A DNA stretch of 64,000 nt from Calliopsis andreniformis (Eukaryota; Arthropoda; Insecta; Hymenoptera; Andrenidae): positions 4,092,001-4,156,000 of the forward strand of contig NW_027480440.1 of NCBI RefSeq assembly GCF_051401765.1. Direction: 5' to 3'. Shown one piece after another: positions 52,160 through 64,000 of the stretch. The notes beneath the pieces were generated by a model. The model did not search any database, was not told where the DNA came from, and saw nothing but the letters and a program-made list of their open reading frames with translations. How positions within the stretch are numbered: position 1 is the stretch's first letter; each line of letters opens with the position of its first letter. The position numbers were made by a program, and so were the translations under genes.

Positions 52160-55104
52160 TCAGTTGTCAATTCACAATCCTCAATAGAAGATCATCAATT
52201 CACAGTTTTCAATACTCAATACTCAAACTGCAATCATCAAATCTCTATCCACAAACATCAATTCTCATCACTCAACACTCAACACTCAGTCCCCAATCCT
52301 CAATCTTCAATCCTCAATCCTCAAACCGCAATCCTCAATACTCAATCTTGAATCCTCAATTCCCAATCCTCAGTCTTCATTCCTCAATCCTCAATCCTCA
52401 ATTCTCAATCCTCAATCCTACAATCCTCAACCTTCAATCCTCAATACTCAGTCTTCAATCCTACAATCCTCAACCTTCAATCCTCAATACTCAGTCTTCA
52501 ATGCTCAATCCTCAATCCTCAATCCTCAATCCTCAATCCTCAATTCTCAATCCTCAATCCACAATCCTCAACCTTCAATCCTCAATACTCAGTCTTCAAT
52601 GCTCAATCCTCAATCCTCAATCCTCAATACTCAATCCTCAACCGTCAATCTTCAATCCTCAATACTCAATCTTCAATCCTTAATCCTCAATCCTCAATCC
52701 TCAATCCTCAATCCTCAATCGTCAATCTTCAATCCTCAATCCTCAACCCTCAATCGTCAGGCATCAATTCTCTATACTCAATCTTCAATCCTCTATCCTC
52801 AATCCTCATTCCTCAATGCTCATTCTTCAATCCTCAATACCTAATCCTCAATCTTCAATCCTCAATCCTCAATCCTCAACTCTCAATCCTCGATCCACAG
52901 TCCTCAGTCCTCAAACCTCAATCCTCAACCCTCAGCCCTCATCCTCAATCCTCAATCCTCAATCTTCAATCCTCAATCCTCAACCCTCAACCCTCAGTAA
53001 TCAATCCTCAATCCTCAGTCCTCAAACCTCAATCCTGAATCCTGAATCCTGAATCCTCAATCTTCAGACATCAGACCTCAACTGTCAGACGTCAATCCAC
53101 AATCCTCGATAGAATATCATCAATTCACAGTTTTCAATACTCAATACTCAATCTGCAATCTTCAGACCTCTATCCCCAAACATCAATTCTCATCACTCAA
53201 CCCTCAACACTCAGTCCCCAATCCTCAATCTTCAATCCTCAATCCTCAATCCGCAATCCTCAATCCTCAATGTTCAATCCACAATACTCAATCTTCAATC
53301 CTCAATCCTCAATCCTCAATCCTCAATCCTCAATCCTCAATCGTCAATCTTCAATCCTCAATACTCAATCTTCTGTAATCAATCCTCAATTCTCAATCCT
53401 CAATACTCAATCCTCAATCCTCAATCCTCAATCCTCAATCCTCAATCCTCAATCATCAAACCTCAATCTTCAATCCTCAGTCCCAAATCCTCAATCTTCA
53501 TAGCTCAATCCTCAATCCTCATTCTTCAATACTCAATACCCAATCCTCAATATTCAATCCTCAATCCTCAATCCTCAATTCTCAATCCTCAATCCTCAAT
53601 CCTCAAACCTCAATCCTCAATCCTCAAACCTGATTCCTCAATCTTCAATCCTCAATACCGAATCCTCAATCTTCAATCCTCAATCCTGAATTCTCAATCC
53701 TCAAACCTCAATTCACAGACTTCAAACATGAATACTCAACCCTCAGTCCTCGACCTCTATCGACAACCCTCATTCCTCAATCCTCAATTTTCAATCATTA
53801 ATAATCAATCTTCAATCCTCAATCCTCGATCCTCAATCCTCAACCCTCAATCCTCAATGTTCAGTCCTCAATACCGAATCCTCAAACTTCAATCCTCAAT
53901 CCTCAATCTTCAATCCTCAATCTTAATCACCAATCCTCAATACTCAATCTTCAATCCTGAATCCTCAATCCTCAATCCTCAATCCTCAATCTTCAATTCT
54001 CAATACTCAATCTTCAATCCTCAATCCTCAATCCTCAATCCTCACTCCTCAATCTTCAATCCTCAATACTCAATCTTCTGTAATCAATCCTCAATTCTCA
54101 ATTCTCAAAACTCAATCCTCAATCGTCAATCCTCAATCCCCAATCCTCAATCTTCTATCCTCAATCCTCAATCCTCAATCCTCAATACTCAATCTTCAAT
54201 CCACAATACTCAATCTTCAATCCTCAATCCTCAATCCTCAATCCTCAATCCTCAATACCCAATCCTCAATCTTCAATCCTCAATCCTCAATCCTCAAGCC
54301 TCAATCCTCAATCCTCAATCCTCAATCCTCAGTCCTCAATCCTCAATCCTCAATCATCAAACCTCAATCTTCAATCCTCAGTCCCAAATCCTCAACCTTC
54401 ATTACTCAATCCTCAATCCTCATTCTTCAATACTCAATACCCAATCCTCAATCTTCAATCCTCAATCCTCAATCCTCAATTCTCAATCCTCAATCCTCAG
54501 TCCTCAATCTTCAATCCTCAATACTCAATCTTCTGTTATCAATCCTCAATTCTCAATCCTCAATACTCAATCCTCAATCGTCAATACTCAATCCCCAATC
54601 CTCAATCTTGAATCCTCAATTCTCAATCCTCAATCCTAAATCCTCAATCCTCAATCCTCAATCTTCAATCCTCAATACTCAGTCTTCAAACCTCAATCCT
54701 CAATCCTCAATCCTCAATCCTCATTCGTCAATAATCAATACCCAATCCTCAATCTTCAATCCTCAATCCTCAATCCTCAATTCTCAATACTCAATCCTCA
54801 ATCCTCAGACCTCAAACAGCAATACTCAACCCTCAGTCCTCGTCCTCAATACACAACCATCAATACTCAATCGTCAATCTTCAATCTTCAATATTCAATC
54901 TTCAGTTCTCAATCCTCAATCCTCGATCCTCAATCCTAAATCCTCAATATTCAAACAGCAATACCCAATCCTCAATCTTCAATCCTCAATCCTCAATCCT
55001 CAAGCCTCAATCCTCAATCCTCAATCCTCAATCCTCAGTCCTCAAACCTCAAACCTGAATCCCCAACCCTGAATCCTCAATCTTCAGACCTCAGTCCTCA
55101 ACAA
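52160..55104 (+). repeat. 2,945-bp HOR unit (deleted form of the 4,445-bp unit)
   Basis: It holds the A anchor at 52160, ATGCTC pair, class C anchor (53084), AT-rich module (53796) and ATGTTCAG (53857), all repeated 2,945 bp later. Near 54250 it jumps from the ATGTTCAG module to AATACCCAATCC and CAAGCCTC, the sequence found at about 58457 in the next unit, so about 1.5 kb of that unit is lacking. Confidence 0.87.
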
Positions 55105-58100
55105 TCAGTTGTCAATTCACAATCCTCAATAGAAGATCATCAATTCACAGTTTTCAATACTCAATACTCAAACTGCAATCATCAAATCTCTATCCACAAA
55201 CATCAATTCTCATCACTCAACACTCAACACTCAGTCCCCAATCCTCAATCTTCAATCCTCAATCCTCAAACCGCAATCCTCAATACTCAATCTTGAATCC
55301 TCAATTCCCAATCCTCAGTCTTCATTCCTCAATCCTCAATCCTCAATTCTCAATCCTCAATCCTACAATCCTCAACCTTCAATCCTCAATACTCAGTCTT
55401 CAATCCTACAATCCTCAACCTTCAATCCTCAATACTCAGTCTTCAATGCTCAATCCTCAATCCTCAATCCTCAATCCTCAATCCTCAATTCTCAATCCTC
55501 AATCCACAATCCTCAACCTTCAATCCTCAATACTCAGTCTTCAATGCTCAATCCTCAATCCTCAATCCTCAATACTCAATCCTCAACCGTCAATCTTCAA
55601 TCCTCAATACTCAATCTTCAATCCTTAATCCTCAATCCTCAATCCTCAATCCTCAATCCTCAATCGTCAATCTTCAATCCTCAATCCTCAACCCTCAATC
55701 GTCAGGCATCAATTCTCTATACTCAATCTTCAATCCTCTATCCTCAATCCTCATTCCTCAATGCTCATTCTTCAATCCTCAATACCTAATCCTCAATCTT
55801 CAATCCTCAATCCTCAATCCTCAACTCTCAATCCTCGATCCACAGTCCTCAGTCCTCAAACCTCAATCCTCAACCCTCAGCCCTCATCCTCAATCCTCAA
55901 TCCTCAATCTTCAATCCTCAATCCTCAACCCTCAACCCTCAGTAATCAATCCTCAATCCTCAGTCCTCAAACCTCAATCCTGAATCCTGAATCCTGAATC
56001 CTCAATCTTCAGACATCAGACCTCAACTGTCAGACGTCAATCCACAATCCTCGATAGAATATCATCAATTCACAGTTTTCAATACTCAATACTCAATCTG
56101 CAATCTTCAGACCTCTATCCCCAAACATCAATTCTCATCACTCAACCCTCAACACTCAGTCCCCAATCCTCAATCTTCAATCCTCAATCCTCAATCCGCA
56201 ATCCTCAATCCTCAATGTTCAATCCACAATACTCAATCTTCAATCCTCAATCCTCAATCCTCAATCCTCAATCCTCAATCCTCAATCGTCAATCTTCAAT
56301 CCTCAATACTCAATCTTCTGTAATCAATCCTCAATTCTCAATCCTCAATACTCAATCCTCAATCCTCAATCCTCAATCCTCAATCCTCAATCCTCAATCA
56401 TCAAACCTCAATCTTCAATCCTCAGTCCCAAATCCTCAATCTTCATAGCTCAATCCTCAATCCTCATTCTTCAATACTCAATACCCAATCCTCAATATTC
56501 AATCCTCAATCCTCAATCCTCAATTCTCAATCCTCAATCCTCAATCCTCAAACCTCAATCCTCAATCCTCAAACCTGATTCCTCAATCTTCAATCCTCAA
56601 TACCGAATCCTCAATCTTCAATCCTCAATCCTGAATTCTCAATCCTCAAACCTCAATTCACAGACTTCAAACATGAATACTCAACCCTCAGTCCTCGACC
56701 TCTATCGACAACCCTCATTCCTCAATCCTCAATTTTCAATCATTAATAATCAATCTTCAATCCTCAATCCTCGATCCTCAATCCTCAACCCTCAATCCTC
56801 AATGTTCAGTCCTCAATACCGAATCCTCAAACTTCAATCCTCAATCCTCAATCTTCAATCCTCAATCTTAATCACCAATCCTCAATACTCAATCTTCAAT
56901 CCTGAATCCTCAATCCTCAATCCTCAATCCTCAATCTTCAATTCTCAATACTCAATCTTCAATCCTCAATCCTCAATCCTCAATCCTCACTCCTCAATCT
57001 TCAATCCTCAATACTCAATCTTCTGTAATCAATCCTCAATTCTCAATTCTCAAAACTCAATCCTCAATCGTCAATCCTCAATCCCCAATCCTCAATCTTC
57101 TATCCTCAATCCTCAATCCTCAATCCTCAATACTCAATCTTCAATCCACAATACTCAATCTTCAATCCTCAATCCTCAATCCTCAATCCTCAATCCTCAA
57201 ACCTCAATCCTCAATCTTCAATCCTCAATACTCAGTCTTCAATCCTCAATTCTCAATCCTCAATCCTCAATCCTCAGACCTCAAACAGCAATACTCAACC
57301 CTCAGTCCTCGTTCTCAATACACAACCATCAATACTCAATCGTCAATCTTCAATCTTCAATATTCAATCTTCAGTCCTTAATCCTCAATCCTCGATCATC
57401 AATACTAAATCCTCAATATTCAAACAGCAATACCCAATCCTCAGTCTTCAATCCGCAATCCTCAATCATCAATCCTCAATCCTCAATCCTCAATCCTCAA
57501 TCCTCAGTCCTCAAACCTCAAACCTGAATCCCCAACCCTGAATCCTCAATCTTCAGACCTCAGTCCTCAACAATCAGTTGTCAATTCACAATCCTCAATA
57601 GAAGATCATCAATTCACAGTTTTCAATACACAATACTCAATCCTCAATCCTCAATCCTCAATCCTCAATCCAAAATCTTCAATCCTCAATACTCAATCTG
57701 CAATCCTCAATCCTCAGTCCTCACTCCTCAATACTCATTCTTCAATCCTCAATACCGAATCCTCAATCTTCAATCCTCAATCCTCAATCCTCAATTCTCA
57801 ATCCTCAAACCTCAATCCTCAGACTTCAAACATAATACTGAATCCTCAGTCCTCGTCCTCAATCGACAACCCTCAATCCTCAATCCTCAATCTTCAATAA
57901 TTAATAAACAATCTTCAATCCTCAATTCTCGATCCTCAATCCTCAACCCTCAATCCTCAATGTTCAGTCCTCAATACCGAATCCTCAATCTTCAATCCTC
58001 AATCCTCAATCTTCAATCCTCAATCTTAATCTCCAAACCTCAATACTCAAACTTCAATCCTCAATCCTCAATCCTCAATCCTCAATCCTCAATCTTCAAT

Positions 58101-59549
58101 CCTCAATACTCAATCTTCAATCCTCAATCCTCAATCCTCAATCCTCAATCCTCAATCCCCAATCTTCAATCCTCAATACTCAATCTGCAATCCTCAATCC
58201 TCAGTCCTCACTCCTCAATACTCATTCTTCAATCCTCAATACCGAATCCTCAATCTTCAATCCTAAATCCTCAATCCTCAATTCTCAATCATCAAACCTC
58301 AATCCTCAGACTTCAAACATCAATACTCAACCCTCAGTCCTCGTCCTCAATCGACAACCCTCAATCCTCAATCCTCAAACTTCAATCATTAATATTCAAT
58401 CTTCAATCCTCAATCCTCAATCCTCAATCCTCAACCCTCAATCCTCAATTCTCAATCCTCAATACCCAATCCTCAATCTTCAATCCTCAATCCTCAATCC
58501 TCAAGCCTCAATCCTCAATCCTCAATCCTCAATCCTCAGTCCTCAATCCTCAATCCTCAATCATCAAACCTCAATCTTCAATCCTCAGTCCCAAATCCTC
58601 AACCTTCATTACTCAATCCTCAATCCTCATTCTTCAATACTCAATACCCAATCCTCAATCTTCAATCCTCAATCCTCAATCCTCAATTCTCAATCCTCAA
58701 TCCTCAGTCCTCAATCTTCAATCCTCAATACTCAATCTTCTGTAATCAATCCTCAATTCTCAATCCTCAATACTCAATCCTCAATCGTCAATCCTCAATC
58801 GCCAATCCGCAATCTTCAACCCTCAGTCCCGAATCCTCAAACTTCATTACTCAATCCTCAATCCTCATTCTTCAATACTCAATACCCAATCCTCAATCTT
58901 CAATCCTCAATCCTCAATCCTCAATTCTCAATCCTCAATCCTCAGTCCTCAATCTTCAATCCTCAATACTCAATCTTCTGTTATCAATCCTCAATTCTCA
59001 ATCCTCAATACTCAATCCTCAATCGTCAATACTCAATCCCCAATCCTCAATCTTCAATCCTCAATTCTCAATCCTCAATCCTAAATCCTCAATCCTCAAT
59101 CCTCAATCTTCAATCCTCAATACTCAGTCTTCAAACCTCAATCCTCAATCCTCAATCCTCAATCCTCATTCGTCAATAATCAATACCCAATCCTCAATCT
59201 TCAATCCTCAATCCTCAATCCTCAATTCTCAATACTCAATCCTCAATCCTCAGACCTCAAACAGCAATACTCAACCCTCAGTCCTCGTCCTCAATACACA
59301 ACCATCAATACTCAATCGTCAATCTTCAATCTTCAATATTCAATCTTCAGTTCTCAATCCTCAATCCTCGATCCTCAATCCTAAATCCTCAATATTCAAA
59401 CAGCAATACCCAATCCTCAATCTTCAATCCTCAATCCTCAATCCTCAAGCCTCAATCCTCAATCCTCAATCCTCAATCCTCAGTCCTCAAACCTCAAACC
59501 TGAATCCCCAACCCTGAATCCTCAATCTTCAGACCTCAGTCCTCAACAA
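55105..59549 (+). repeat. 4,445-bp HOR, unit 1
   Basis: 635 heptamers long. Order: A anchor (55105), ATGCTC pair (55446, 55544), class C anchor (56029), AT-rich module (56741), ATGTTCAG (56802), short A anchor (57574), second AT-rich form (57896), ATGTTCAG (57960), third AT-rich form (58387), TTCTGTAATC and TTCTGTTATC units 238 bp apart (about 58738 and 58976). It is followed directly by a second copy. Confidence 0.92.
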
Positions 59550-62500
59550 TCAGTTGTCAATTCACAATCCTCAATAGAAGATCATCAATTCACAGTTTTC
59601 AATACTCAATACTCAAACTGCAATCATCAAATCTCTATCCACAAACATCAATTCTCATCACTCAACACTCAACACTCAGTCCCCAATCCTCAATCTTCAA
59701 TCCTCAATCCTCAAACCGCAATCCTCAATACTCAATCTTGAATCCTCAATTCCCAATCCTCAGTCTTCATTCCTCAATCCTCAATCCTCAATTCTCAATC
59801 CTCAATCCTACAATCCTCAACCTTCAATCCTCAATACTCAGTCTTCAATCCTACAATCCTCAACCTTCAATCCTCAATACTCAGTCTTCAATGCTCAATC
59901 CTCAATCCTCAATCCTCAATCCTCAATCCTCAATTCTCAATCCTCAATCCACAATCCTCAACCTTCAATCCTCAATACTCAGTCTTCAATGCTCAATCCT
60001 CAATCCTCAATCCTCAATACTCAATCCTCAACCGTCAATCTTCAATCCTCAATACTCAATCTTCAATCCTTAATCCTCAATCCTCAATCCTCAATCCTCA
60101 ATCCTCAATCGTCAATCTTCAATCCTCAATCCTCAACCCTCAATCGTCAGGCATCAATTCTCTATACTCAATCTTCAATCCTCTATCCTCAATCCTCATT
60201 CCTCAATGCTCATTCTTCAATCCTCAATACCTAATCCTCAATCTTCAATCCTCAATCCTCAATCCTCAACTCTCAATCCTCGATCCACAGTCCTCAGTCC
60301 TCAGTCCTCAAACCTCAATCCTCAACCCTCAGCCCTCATCCTCAATCCTCAATCCTCAATCTTCAATCCTCAATCCTCAACCCTCAACCCTCAGTAATCA
60401 ATCCTCAATCCTCAGTCCTCAAACCTCAATCCTGAATCCTGAATCCTGAATCCTCAATCTTCAGACATCAGACCTCAACTGTCAGACGTCAATCCACAAT
60501 CCTCGATAGAATATCATCAATTCACAGTTTTCAATACTCAATACTCAATCTGCAATCTTCAGACCTCTATCCCCAAACATCAATTCTCATCACTCAACCC
60601 TCAACACTCAGTCCCCAATCCTCAATCTTCAATCCTCAATCCTCAATCCGCAATCCTCAATCCTCAATGTTCAATCCACAATACTCAATCTTCAATCCTC
60701 AATCCTCAATCCTCAATCCTCAATCCTCAATCCTCAATCGTCAATCTTCAATCCTCAATACTCAATCTTCTGTAATCAATCCTCAATTCTCAATCCTCAA
60801 TACTCAATCCTCAATCCTCGATCCTCAATCCTCAATCCTCAATCCTCAATCATCAAACCTCAATCTTCAATCCTCAGTCCCAAATCCTCAATCTTCATAA
60901 CTCAATCCTCAATCCTCATTCTTCAATACTCAATACCCAATCCTCAATATTCAATCCTCAATCCTCAATCCTCAATTCTCAATCCTCAATCCTCAATCCT
61001 CAAACCTCAATCCTCAATCCTCAAACCTGATTCCTCAATCTTCAATCCTCAATACCGAATCCTCAATCTTCAATCCTCAATCCTGAATTCTCAATCCTCA
61101 AACCTCAATTCACAGACTTCAAACATGAATACTCAACCCTCAGTCCTCGACCTCTATCGACAACCCTCATTCCTCAATCCTCAATTTTCAATCATTAATA
61201 ATCAATCTTCAATCCTCAATCCTCGATCCTCAATCCTCAACCCTCAATCCTCAATGTTCAGTCCTCAATACCGAATCCTCAAACTTCAATCCTCAATCCT
61301 CAATCTTCAATCCTCAATCTTAATCACCAATCCTCAATACTCAATCTTCAATCCTGAATCCTCAATCCTCAATCCTCAATCCTCAATCTTCAATTCTCAA
61401 TACTCAATCTTCAATCCTCAATCCTCAATCCTCAATCCTCACTCCTCAATCTTCAATCCTCACTACTCAATCTTCTGTAATCAATCCTCAATTCTCAATT
61501 CTCAAAACTCAATCCTCAATCGTCAATCCTCAATCCCCAATCCTCAATCTTCTATCCTCAATCCTCAATCCTCAATCCTCAATACTCAATCTTCAATCCA
61601 CAATACTCAATCTTCAATCCTCAATCCTCAATCCTCAATCCTCAATCCTCAAACCTCAATCCTCAATCTTCAATCCTCAATACTCAGTCTTCAATCCTCA
61701 ATTCTCAATCCTCAATCCTCAATCCTCAGACCTCAAACAGCAATACTCAACCCTCAGTCCTCGTTCTCAATACACAACCATCAATACTCAATCGTCAATC
61801 TTCAATCTTCAATATTCAATCTTCAGTCCTTAATCCTCAATCCTCGATCATCAATCCTAAATCCTCAATATTCAAACAGCAATACCCAATCCTCAGTCTT
61901 CAATCCGCAATCCTCAATCATCAATCCTCAATCCTCAATCCTCAATCCTCAATCCTCAGACCTCAAACCTCAAACCTGAATCCCCAACCCTGAATCCTCA
62001 ATCTTCAGACCTCAGTCCTCAACAATCAGTTGTCAATTCACAATCCTCAATAGAAGATCATCAATTCACAGTTTTCAATACACAATACTCAATCCTCAAT
62101 CCTCAATCCTCAATCCTCAATCCAAAATCTTCAATCCTCAATACTCAATCAGCAATCCTCAATCCTCAGTCCTCACTCCTCAATACTCATTCTTCAATCC
62201 TCAATACCGAATCCTCAATCTTCAATCCTCAATCCTCAATCCTCAATTCTCAATCCTCAAACCTCAATCCTCAGACTTCAAACATAATACTGAATCCTCA
62301 GTCCTCGTCCTCAATCGACAACCCTCAATCCTCAATCCTCAATCTTCAATAATTAATAAACAATCTTCAATCCTCAATTCTCGATCCTCAATCCTCAACC
62401 CTCAATCCTCAATGTTCAGTCCTCAATACCGAATCCTCAATCTTCAATCCTCAATCCTCAATCTTCAATCCTCAATCTTAATCTCCAAACCTCAATACTC

Positions 62501-63994
62501 AAACTTCAATCCTCAATCCTCAATCCTCAATCCTCAATCCTCAATCTTCAATCCTCAATACTCAATCTTCAATCCTCAATCCTCAATCCTCAATCCTCAA
62601 TCCTCAATCCCCAATCTTCAATCCTCAATACTCAATCTGCAATCCTCAATCCTCAGTCCTCACTCCTCAATACTCATTCTTCAATCCTCAATACCGAATC
62701 CTCAATCTTCAATCCTAAATCCTCAATCCTCAATTCTCAATCATCAAACCTCAATCCTCAGACTTCAAACATCAATACTCAACCCTCAGTCCTCGTCCTC
62801 AATCGACAACCCTCAATCCTCAATCCTCAAACTTCAATCATTAATATTCAATCTTCAATCCTCAATCCTCAATCCTCAATCCTCAACCCTCAATCCTCAA
62901 TTCTCAATCCTCAATACCCAATCCTCAATCTTCAATCCTCAATCCTCAATCCTCAAGCCTCAATCCTCAATCCTCAATCCTCAATCCTCAGTCCTCAATC
63001 CTCAATCCTCAATCATCAAACCTCAATCTTCAATCCTCAGTCCCAAATCCTCAACCTTCATTACTCAATCCTCAATCCTCATTCTTCAATACTCAATACC
63101 CAATCCTCAATCTTCAATCCTCAATCCTCAATCCTCAATTCTCAATCCTCAATCCTCAGTCCTCAATCTTCAATCCTCAATACTCAATCTTCTGTAATCA
63201 ATCCTCAATTCTCAATCCTCAATACTCAATCCTCAATCGTCAATCCTCAATCGCCAATCCGCAATCTTCAACCCTCAGTCCCGAATCCTCAAACTTCATT
63301 ACTCAATCCTCAATCCTCATTCTTCAATACTCAATACCCAATCCTCAATCTTCAATCCTCAATCCTCAATCCTCAATTCTCAATCCTCAATCCTCAGTCC
63401 TCAATCTTCAATCCTCAATACTCAATCTTCTGTTATCAATCCTCAATTCTCAATCCTCAATACTCAATCCTCAATCGTCAATACTCAATCCCCAATCCTC
63501 AATCTTCAATCCTCAATTCTCAATCCTCAATCCTAAATCCTCAATCCTCAATCCTCAATCTTCAATCCTCAATACTCAGTCTTCAAACCTCAATCCTCAA
63601 TCCTCAATCCTCATTCGTCAATAATCAATACCCAATCCTCAATCTTCAATCCTCAATCCTCAATCCTCAATTCTCAATACTCAATCCTCAATCCTCAGAC
63701 CTCAAACAGCAATACTCAACCCTCAGTCCTCGTCCTCAATACACAACCATCAATACTCAATCGTCAATCTTCAATCTTCAATATTCAATCTTCAGTTCTC
63801 AATCCTCAATCCTCGATCCTCAATCCTAAATCCTCAATATTCAAACAGCAATACCCAATCCTCAATCTTCAATCCTCAATCCTCAATCCTCAAGCCTCAA
63901 TCCTCAATCCTCAATCCTCAATCCTCAGTCCTCAAACCTCAAACCTGAATCCCCAACCCTGAATCCTCAATCTTCAGACCTCAGTCCTCAACAA
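59550..63994 (+). repeat. 4,445-bp HOR, unit 2
   Basis: Exactly the same length as unit 1. By eye I see one added heptamer near 60301 (CAGTCCT three times instead of twice), one lost heptamer near 63600, and only a handful of substitutions, for example CCTCGATCC near 60817, CTCACTACTC near 61460 and AATCAGCAATCC near 62150. This is the most homogeneous pair of long units in the window. Confidence 0.92.
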
Positions 63995-64000
63995 TCAGTT
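63995..64000 (+). repeat. Start of a further HOR unit, cut by the window end
   Basis: TCAGTT is the first six bases of the next A anchor, at the position expected for a third 4,445-bp unit. The array therefore continues beyond the window. Confidence 0.7.

Larger units (their letters stand above)
1..64000 (+). repeat. Heptamer satellite array (TCCTCAA)n with higher-order repeats
   Basis: The whole window is a tandem array of a 7-bp unit, TCCTCAA on the + strand. Unit positions 2 and 3 vary most (TCT, TAC, TTC, TCG, TCA in place of TCC), position 7 often changes A to G, and the TCAA half is best kept. Consensus GC is 3/7, but nearly all of it is C on this strand, so strand asymmetry is extreme and constant from end to end; no inversion is visible. 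No transposon, unique sequence or RNA gene interrupts the array. Long + strand reading frames occur because the unit has no stop codon and 7 is not a multiple of 3, so every frame reads ILNPQSS; the - strand carries TGA in each unit. Established knowledge: arrays of this kind form heterochromatin in eukaryotes. The species and chromosomal site are unknown. Confidence 0.97.

Noticed and set aside
1..64000. CRISPR array
   Set aside because: The unit is 7 bp with no repeat/spacer alternation of 20-40 bp, and no cas gene is present.
1..64000. Telomeric repeat (TTGAGGA read as a telomere variant)
   Set aside because: G-rich strand polarity is uniform, but the unit has only GG pairs, is highly degenerate and is arranged in kilobase HORs. 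Telomerase products are not built in this way.
1..64000. Cyanobacterial short tandem heptamer (STRR) elements
   Set aside because: Those published heptamer families differ in sequence and form short intergenic runs. A gene-free 64-kb array with HORs does not fit them.
1..64000. CCAAT boxes (from TACCCAATCC and TCCCCAATCC)
   Set aside because: They arise from common single-base heptamer variants (T to C at unit position 4) and are scattered with no promoter context.
1..64000. Inverted segments, tRNA or rRNA genes, viral insertions
   Set aside because: None was seen: every part keeps the C-rich heptamer character on the same strand.

Overview
The window is one uninterrupted block of satellite DNA. 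I see no gene, RNA gene or mobile element in it. Both ends lie inside the array. The basic unit is a 7-bp motif, TCCTCAA on the + strand (TTGAGGA on the - strand), present in roughly nine thousand tandem copies, nearly all degenerate to some degree and all in the same orientation. Common unit variants are TCTTCAA, TACTCAA, TTCTCAA, TCGTCAA, TCATCAA, TCCACAA, TACCCAA and TCCTCAG. The + strand is very poor in G (a few percent by eye) and rich in C.

A second layer of organisation sits on the heptamers. About once per kilobase there is a strongly diverged segment of roughly 150-175 bp (called 'anchor' here). I count 58 copies in five classes: A, 41 copies; B, 3; C, 9; D, 1; E, 4. A short AT-rich module (CATTAATAATC and relatives, 20 copies) is a second landmark. 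These landmarks allow the array to be divided into higher-order repeats (HORs). Region by region: 1-5.65 kb, mosaic of modules reused elsewhere; 6.34-13.0 kb, tandem 2,395-bp HOR (about 2.8 copies); 13.0-15.7 kb, C-type and B/D-type modules; 15.7-19.9 kb, second copy of the modules at the window start; 19.8-22.7 kb, 1,617/1,302-bp units with E anchors; 22.7-25.0 kb, 1,156/1,163-bp units; 25.0-35.0 kb, two copies of a 6,366-bp-spaced block; 35.0-37.2 kb, a copy of 2.7-4.9 kb; 37.4-42.5 kb, a 2,769-bp duplication; 42.5-48.4 kb, 3,604-bp duplication; 48.4-50.4 kb, another copy of the 35-37 kb block; 52.2-64.0 kb, a 2,945-bp unit followed by two nearly identical 4,445-bp units ending six bases before the window end.

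Open reading frames are plentiful on the + strand only, and all translate to the same heptapeptide (ILNPQSS, in any frame). This follows arithmetically from a 7-bp repeat without stop codons and is not evidence of a protein. The - strand has TGA in every unit.

Organism: a multi-scale HOR satellite of at least 64 kb is typical of eukaryotic heterochromatin (centromeric, pericentromeric, subtelomeric or sex/B-chromosome). I cannot name the species, and a bacterial origin is not formally excluded by the sequence alone. All copy relations were found by matching landmarks by eye; percent identities were not computed.
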